Shown one piece after another: positions 5,721-8,404 of a stretch of DNA of 8,404 nt (its first letter is position 1; every line of letters starts with the position of its first letter). Made by a program: the position numbers and the translations under genes. Origin of the DNA: Hungatella sp. UBA3048 (GTDB taxonomy: Bacteria; Bacillota; Clostridia; Lachnospirales; Lachnospiraceae). The stretch covers positions 20,941 through 29,344 of the forward strand of contig DFCS01000004.1 in NCBI GenBank assembly GCA_002367105.1. The letters are read 5' to 3'. Under the pieces are notes generated by a model, which was not told the origin of the DNA, ran no database searches, and was given only the letters and a program-made list of their open reading frames with translations.

Positions 5721-7052
5721 ATGCATATCCAATATACTAAAAGTTTTAATAATAAAGGCGTCTTTGGCATTATCCGGCGCTTCTGCAATTATATTGATCC
5801 ACGGCTGACGGAACACGGTTCCCACGTGGCTTATATCATTTCCCGTATGCTGCAGGATACCGGACAATATACGAAACAGGAGCTTCGGGATATCTGTTTT
5901 CTGGCCCAGCTTCATGATATCGGAGCATACAAGACAGAAGAAATCTCCAGGATGCTTCAATTTGAAACTGATGATATTTGGGATCATTCCTTCTACGGAT
6001 ATCTTTTCATACGATATTTTTCTCCCCTCAAGGAATTAGCTCCTGCAGTACTCTTACACCACATCACCTGGAATTTCCTGGTGCAAGGAGATGAACCCAG
6101 CACGAAATTAAAAGATCTATCACAAATCCTTCACATTGCAGACCGCATTGATGTCTCCATGTCACTGGAAAAGCGTTCCTGGGACGAAACGCTCCAGCTG
6201 ATCACCCAGGGAACGGATAATGTATTTGCCCCTCACATCGTAGATCTTGCAGCCAGGCTTGACTTTCAGGATTCCATTGAAAATGAATGGAGAAAAGATT
6301 CAGAATACTTTGACTTTTTAACCAGCATTCCACTTTCCGAAGAAGAGGCTACGGAATATTTGAAAATGCTGGTCTTTATCATTGATTTTAGAAGCCACTA
6401 CACGGTAACCCATACCATAACCACCACCAGCATCAGCTATGAGCTTGGAAAACTCCTGTCCTTAAATGAGGATCAATTAAACCTGGTTCTCTGCGGCTCA
6501 CTGCTGCACGATCTGGGTAAAATCGCCATTCCTGTGGAAATTCTTGAGTATCCTGGAAAATTAAGCCAAAAGGCCATGGGAATCATGCGGACCCATGTAA
6601 ACTTCACGGAGAAAATATTTGGCGGCAGCATTGATAAAACCATTGAACGCATCGCACTGCGTCATCATGAAAAACTAAATGGATCCGGATATCCAAAAAA
6701 GCTGAAAGCCGAGGATTTAACTACGGAAGAACGCCTGGTGGCCATTGCTGATATCATCAGCGCCTTAACCGGTTCCAGAAGCTATAAGGATTCCTTTCCA
6801 ACAGACGACATCCTGTCCATCCTCACCCGGATGAAAAATGACGGCCTCCTGGATGAATCCATTGTTGACCTGGCAGCGGAACATCTTGATGAGATCCTTG
6901 ACACGACCTCCATCCGGTGTCAGCCCATATTAAGCATTTATGAGAAGCTGAGAAAAGAATATGAAACTCTGTCTCAATTTGAATCCTACAATGAAAAGCT
7001 TCGCTTTGCACTGACCTTAAGAGATCCGGAGCTTATTCCGTCATGGCCATAA
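5721..7052 (+). CDS. Tandem HD / HD-GYP protein, probable c-di-GMP phosphodiesterase
   Basis: This 443-aa protein, probably soluble (no membrane segment seen), has two HD modules. The C-terminal module (about 225-400) is a full HD-GYP: H231, HDLGK (H263, D264, K267), H292, then RHHEKLNGSGYP (314-325) and D344 in AIADIISALTG. HD-GYP proteins hydrolyse cyclic-di-GMP at a two- or three-metal centre. The N-terminal module (about 25-145) keeps an equivalent ligand series (H32, H65-D66, H89, H113-H114, D141) but has HHITWN where the GYP loop should be. It may be a second, altered hydrolase or a sensor. A charged C-terminal helix (about 402-431) may form a coiled coil. No receiver or PAS domain is attached, so the input signal is unknown. 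Start: ATG with AGGAGG 8 nt upstream. It is a single-gene unit between treR (divergent) and tyrS (convergent). Confidence 0.88.
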   Translation: MHIQYTKSFNNKGVFGIIRRFCNYIDPRLTEHGSHVAYIISRMLQDTGQYTKQELRDICFLAQLHDIGAYKTEEISRMLQFETDDIWDHSFYGYLFIRYFSPLKELAPAVLLHHITWNFLVQGDEPSTKLKDLSQILHIADRIDVSMSLEKRSWDETLQLITQGTDNVFAPHIVDLAARLDFQDSIENEWRKDSEYFDFLTSIPLSEEEATEYLKMLVFIIDFRSHYTVTHTITTTSISYELGKLLSLNEDQLNLVLCGSLLHDLGKIAIPVEILEYPGKLSQKAMGIMRTHVNFTEKIFGGSIDKTIERIALRHHEKLNGSGYPKKLKAEDLTTEERLVAIADIISALTGSRSYKDSFPTDDILSILTRMKNDGLLDESIVDLAAEHLDEILDTTSIRCQPILSIYEKLRKEYETLSQFESYNEKLRFALTLRDPELIPSWP

Positions 7053-7087
7053 AGCATAAAAATCCGGTTATTCATATGAAAGTACAC

Positions 7088-7133
7088 CAAAATGGAACAG
7101 GGCATGCATTTGTGCATGCCCTGTTCCATTTTG
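7088..7133. terminator. Bidirectional terminator between HD-GYP gene and tyrS
   Basis: A perfect 21-bp inverted repeat (7088-7108 with 7113-7133) with a TTTG loop lies between two convergent genes, 35 nt after the HD-GYP stop and 10 nt after the tyrS stop. The stem core is GGAACAGGGCATGCA, flanked by AAAA on one side and TTTT on the other. RNA from either strand therefore forms a strong hairpin ending in a short U-run, as in a shared Rho-independent terminator. Confidence 0.88.
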
Positions 7134-7143
7134 AAAAGGTGTC

Positions 7144-8367
7144 TTATTTTACAACTATTCTTACAAATTTTTTCTTACCGCGTTTTACGATCATCCCATC
7201 TCCGGAAAACTGCTCTTTTGCAAAAACGGCTTTCACGTCGGAAACAGTTTCGCCTTCTACGGTTACTCCACCCTGTTCTACATTTCGCCTTGCTTCGGAA
7301 CGGGTAGGAGCTAAACCGGATTTCTGAAGAATGGACAGGATGTCAATGTTTCCGTCCGTAAAATCTGCCTCTTCCAGCTCACAGGTCGGCATATCTGCCG
7401 CATTTCCGCCGGTAAACAGCGCTCTGGCACTCTCTCTGGCTCTATCCGCTTCCTCTTCCCCATGAACCAGATTGGTCAGCTCATAGGCAAGAATTTCTTT
7501 TGCTTCATTTAACTGACTGCCTTCCCAGCCGTCCATCTCGTTGATCTGCTCGATAGGAAGGAAGGTAAGCATGCGCAGGCATTTTAGCACATCTGCATCG
7601 GCAATGTTTCTCCAGTACTGGAAAAAATCAAAAGGAGTCGTCTTTTCCGGATCAAGCCATACTGCGCCTGACTGGGTTTTACCCATCTTATTTCCCTCGG
7701 AATTTAATAGCAGGGTAATGGTCATCGCATGTGCATCTTTTCCCAGCTTCCGGCGGATCAGCTCTGTACCGCCAAGCATATTGCTCCACTGATCATCTCC
7801 TCCGAACTGCATGTTACAGCCGTAACGGTTAAACAGCTCATAGAAGTCAAAGCTCTGCATGATCATGTAGTTAAATTCCAGGAAGCTTAAGCCCTTTTCC
7901 ATACGCTGCTTATAGCATTCCGCGGTCAGCATGCGGTTAACGGAGAAGTGAGGGCCGACCTCTCTGAGGAAATCAATGTAATTTAAGTTAAGAAGCCAGT
8001 CTGCGTTATTAACCATAAGAGCCTTTCCTTCCGAAAAGTCGATAAAACGGCTCATCTGCTTTTTAAAGCAGTCACAGTTATGCTGGATTGTTTCCACTGT
8101 CATTACCTGCCGAAGGTCGCTTCTACCGGAAGGATCTCCAACCATACCGGTTCCTCCTCCGATCAGGGCGATGGGCTTATTGCCTGCCTCCTGAAGGCGC
8201 TTCATTAAGCACAGGGCCATAAAATGACCTACGTGAAGGCTGTCGGCCGTGGGATCAAATCCGATGTAGAATACGGCTTTTCCTTCATTTACCATTTTGC
8301 TGATTTCTTCTTCGTTCGTCACCTGGGCGATCAGGCCGCGGGCTTTCAATTCGTCATAAATTTTCAT
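7144..8367 (-). CDS. tyrS: Tyrosyl-tRNA synthetase
   Basis: This class I aminoacyl-tRNA synthetase charges tRNA-Tyr with tyrosine in the cytoplasm. From the preferred start it has 407 aa. The Rossmann fold carries YIGFDPTADSLHVGH, with the HIGH motif as HVGH (45-48), GDPSGRSD (77-84), the tyrosine/ATP site region FGGDDQWSN (188-196) and a KMSKS variant KMGKT (227-231). A C-terminal S4 RNA-binding domain covers about 341-404. The KxGKT form is like that of the Escherichia coli type enzyme. Start: two adjacent ATGs at 8370 and 8367. AAGGAG (8380-8375) lies 4 nt from the first and 7 nt from the second, so the second is preferred; the first would add one Met. Only 37 nt upstream is visible, so a T-box cannot be judged. 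A possible hairpin there covers the ribosome site. Confidence 0.96.
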   Translation of the reverse strand: MKIYDELKARGLIAQVTNEEEISKMVNEGKAVFYIGFDPTADSLHVGHFMALCLMKRLQEAGNKPIALIGGGTGMVGDPSGRSDLRQVMTVETIQHNCDCFKKQMSRFIDFSEGKALMVNNADWLLNLNYIDFLREVGPHFSVNRMLTAECYKQRMEKGLSFLEFNYMIMQSFDFYELFNRYGCNMQFGGDDQWSNMLGGTELIRRKLGKDAHAMTITLLLNSEGNKMGKTQSGAVWLDPEKTTPFDFFQYWRNIADADVLKCLRMLTFLPIEQINEMDGWEGSQLNEAKEILAYELTNLVHGEEEADRARESARALFTGGNAADMPTCELEEADFTDGNIDILSILQKSGLAPTRSEARRNVEQGGVTVEGETVSDVKAVFAKEQFSGDGMIVKRGKKKFVRIVVK

Positions 8368-8372
8368 CATTA

Positions 8373-8399
8373 TTCTCCTTTTTCAATCGAGTAGGAGAA
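8373..8399 (-). promoter_or_regulatory. Hairpin able to hide the tyrS ribosome binding site
   Basis: On the minus strand, TTCTCCT (8399-8393) is fully complementary to AGGAGAA (8379-8373), which contains most of the tyrS Shine-Dalgarno sequence. They are separated by a 13-nt loop. The 7-bp stem would cover the ribosome site right next to the start codon. The rest of the leader is outside the window, so an alternative pairing partner cannot be looked for. Confidence 0.4.
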
Positions 8400-8404
8400 C
8401 ATTT

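Noticed and set aside
5715..5987. Minus-strand open frame opposite the start of the HD-GYP gene
   Set aside because: It is antisense to the first HD module, with no supporting signal of its own.
7043..7327. Two plus-strand open frames (7043-7327, 7092-7307) across the intergenic hairpin and the tyrS 3' end
   Set aside because: They read through a terminator and then antisense to the S4 domain of tyrS, without a ribosome binding site.
1..8404. CRISPR array, insertion sequence, tRNA or rRNA
   Set aside because: No regularly spaced repeats, transposase-like proteins, terminal inverted repeats or structured RNA genes were seen on either strand.

Overview
The window looks like chromosomal DNA of a low-to-medium GC, Gram-positive anaerobe. 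Lachnospiraceae (a Lacrimispora/Clostridium cluster XIVa type) is my best guess. It rests on AGGAGG ribosome binding sites with 6-8 nt spacing, sigma-A type promoters, Firmicutes-type TreP/TreC/TreR proteins, a YacP-like NYN protein and a clostridial style of codon use. No mobile element, CRISPR array, rRNA or tRNA was seen.

Layout. Positions 1-33 may hold the first codons of a minus-strand gene that leaves the window. Positions 96-135 hold two promoter-like sequences facing away from each other. Positions 176-836 hold a short leader ORF followed immediately by a YacP/Rae1-like NYN ribonuclease gene. Positions 896-1459 encode a MntP manganese exporter. Its last codon overlaps the end of a convergent minus-strand trehalose locus: treC (1456-3114), treP (3115-4524) and treR (4751-5464). 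Positions 5721-7052 (+) encode a two-domain HD/HD-GYP protein, probably a cyclic-di-GMP phosphodiesterase. A perfect 21-bp hairpin (7088-7133) separates it from tyrS (7144-8367, minus).

How the genes work together. The trehalose locus is a complete uptake and catabolism unit except for the EIIA component. TreP (EIIB-EIIC) imports and phosphorylates trehalose, TreC splits trehalose-6-phosphate into glucose and glucose-6-phosphate, and TreR senses the sugar phosphate. Both treP and treR have a sigma-A promoter with a 17-bp spacer, and the same TATACGTATA palindrome fills each spacer. This is a simple picture of repression plus autoregulation by TreR. The other genes are independent housekeeping or signalling units: manganese efflux, ribosome-linked RNA decay, second-messenger turnover and tRNA-Tyr charging.

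I found no clear undescribed multi-gene system. The points most worth a second look are the translated leader ORF whose stop runs into the NYN gene's ribosome binding site, the duplicated operator-in-spacer design with possible auxiliary operators, the N-terminal HD domain that keeps its metal ligands but lost the GYP loop, and a hairpin that could hide the tyrS ribosome binding site.
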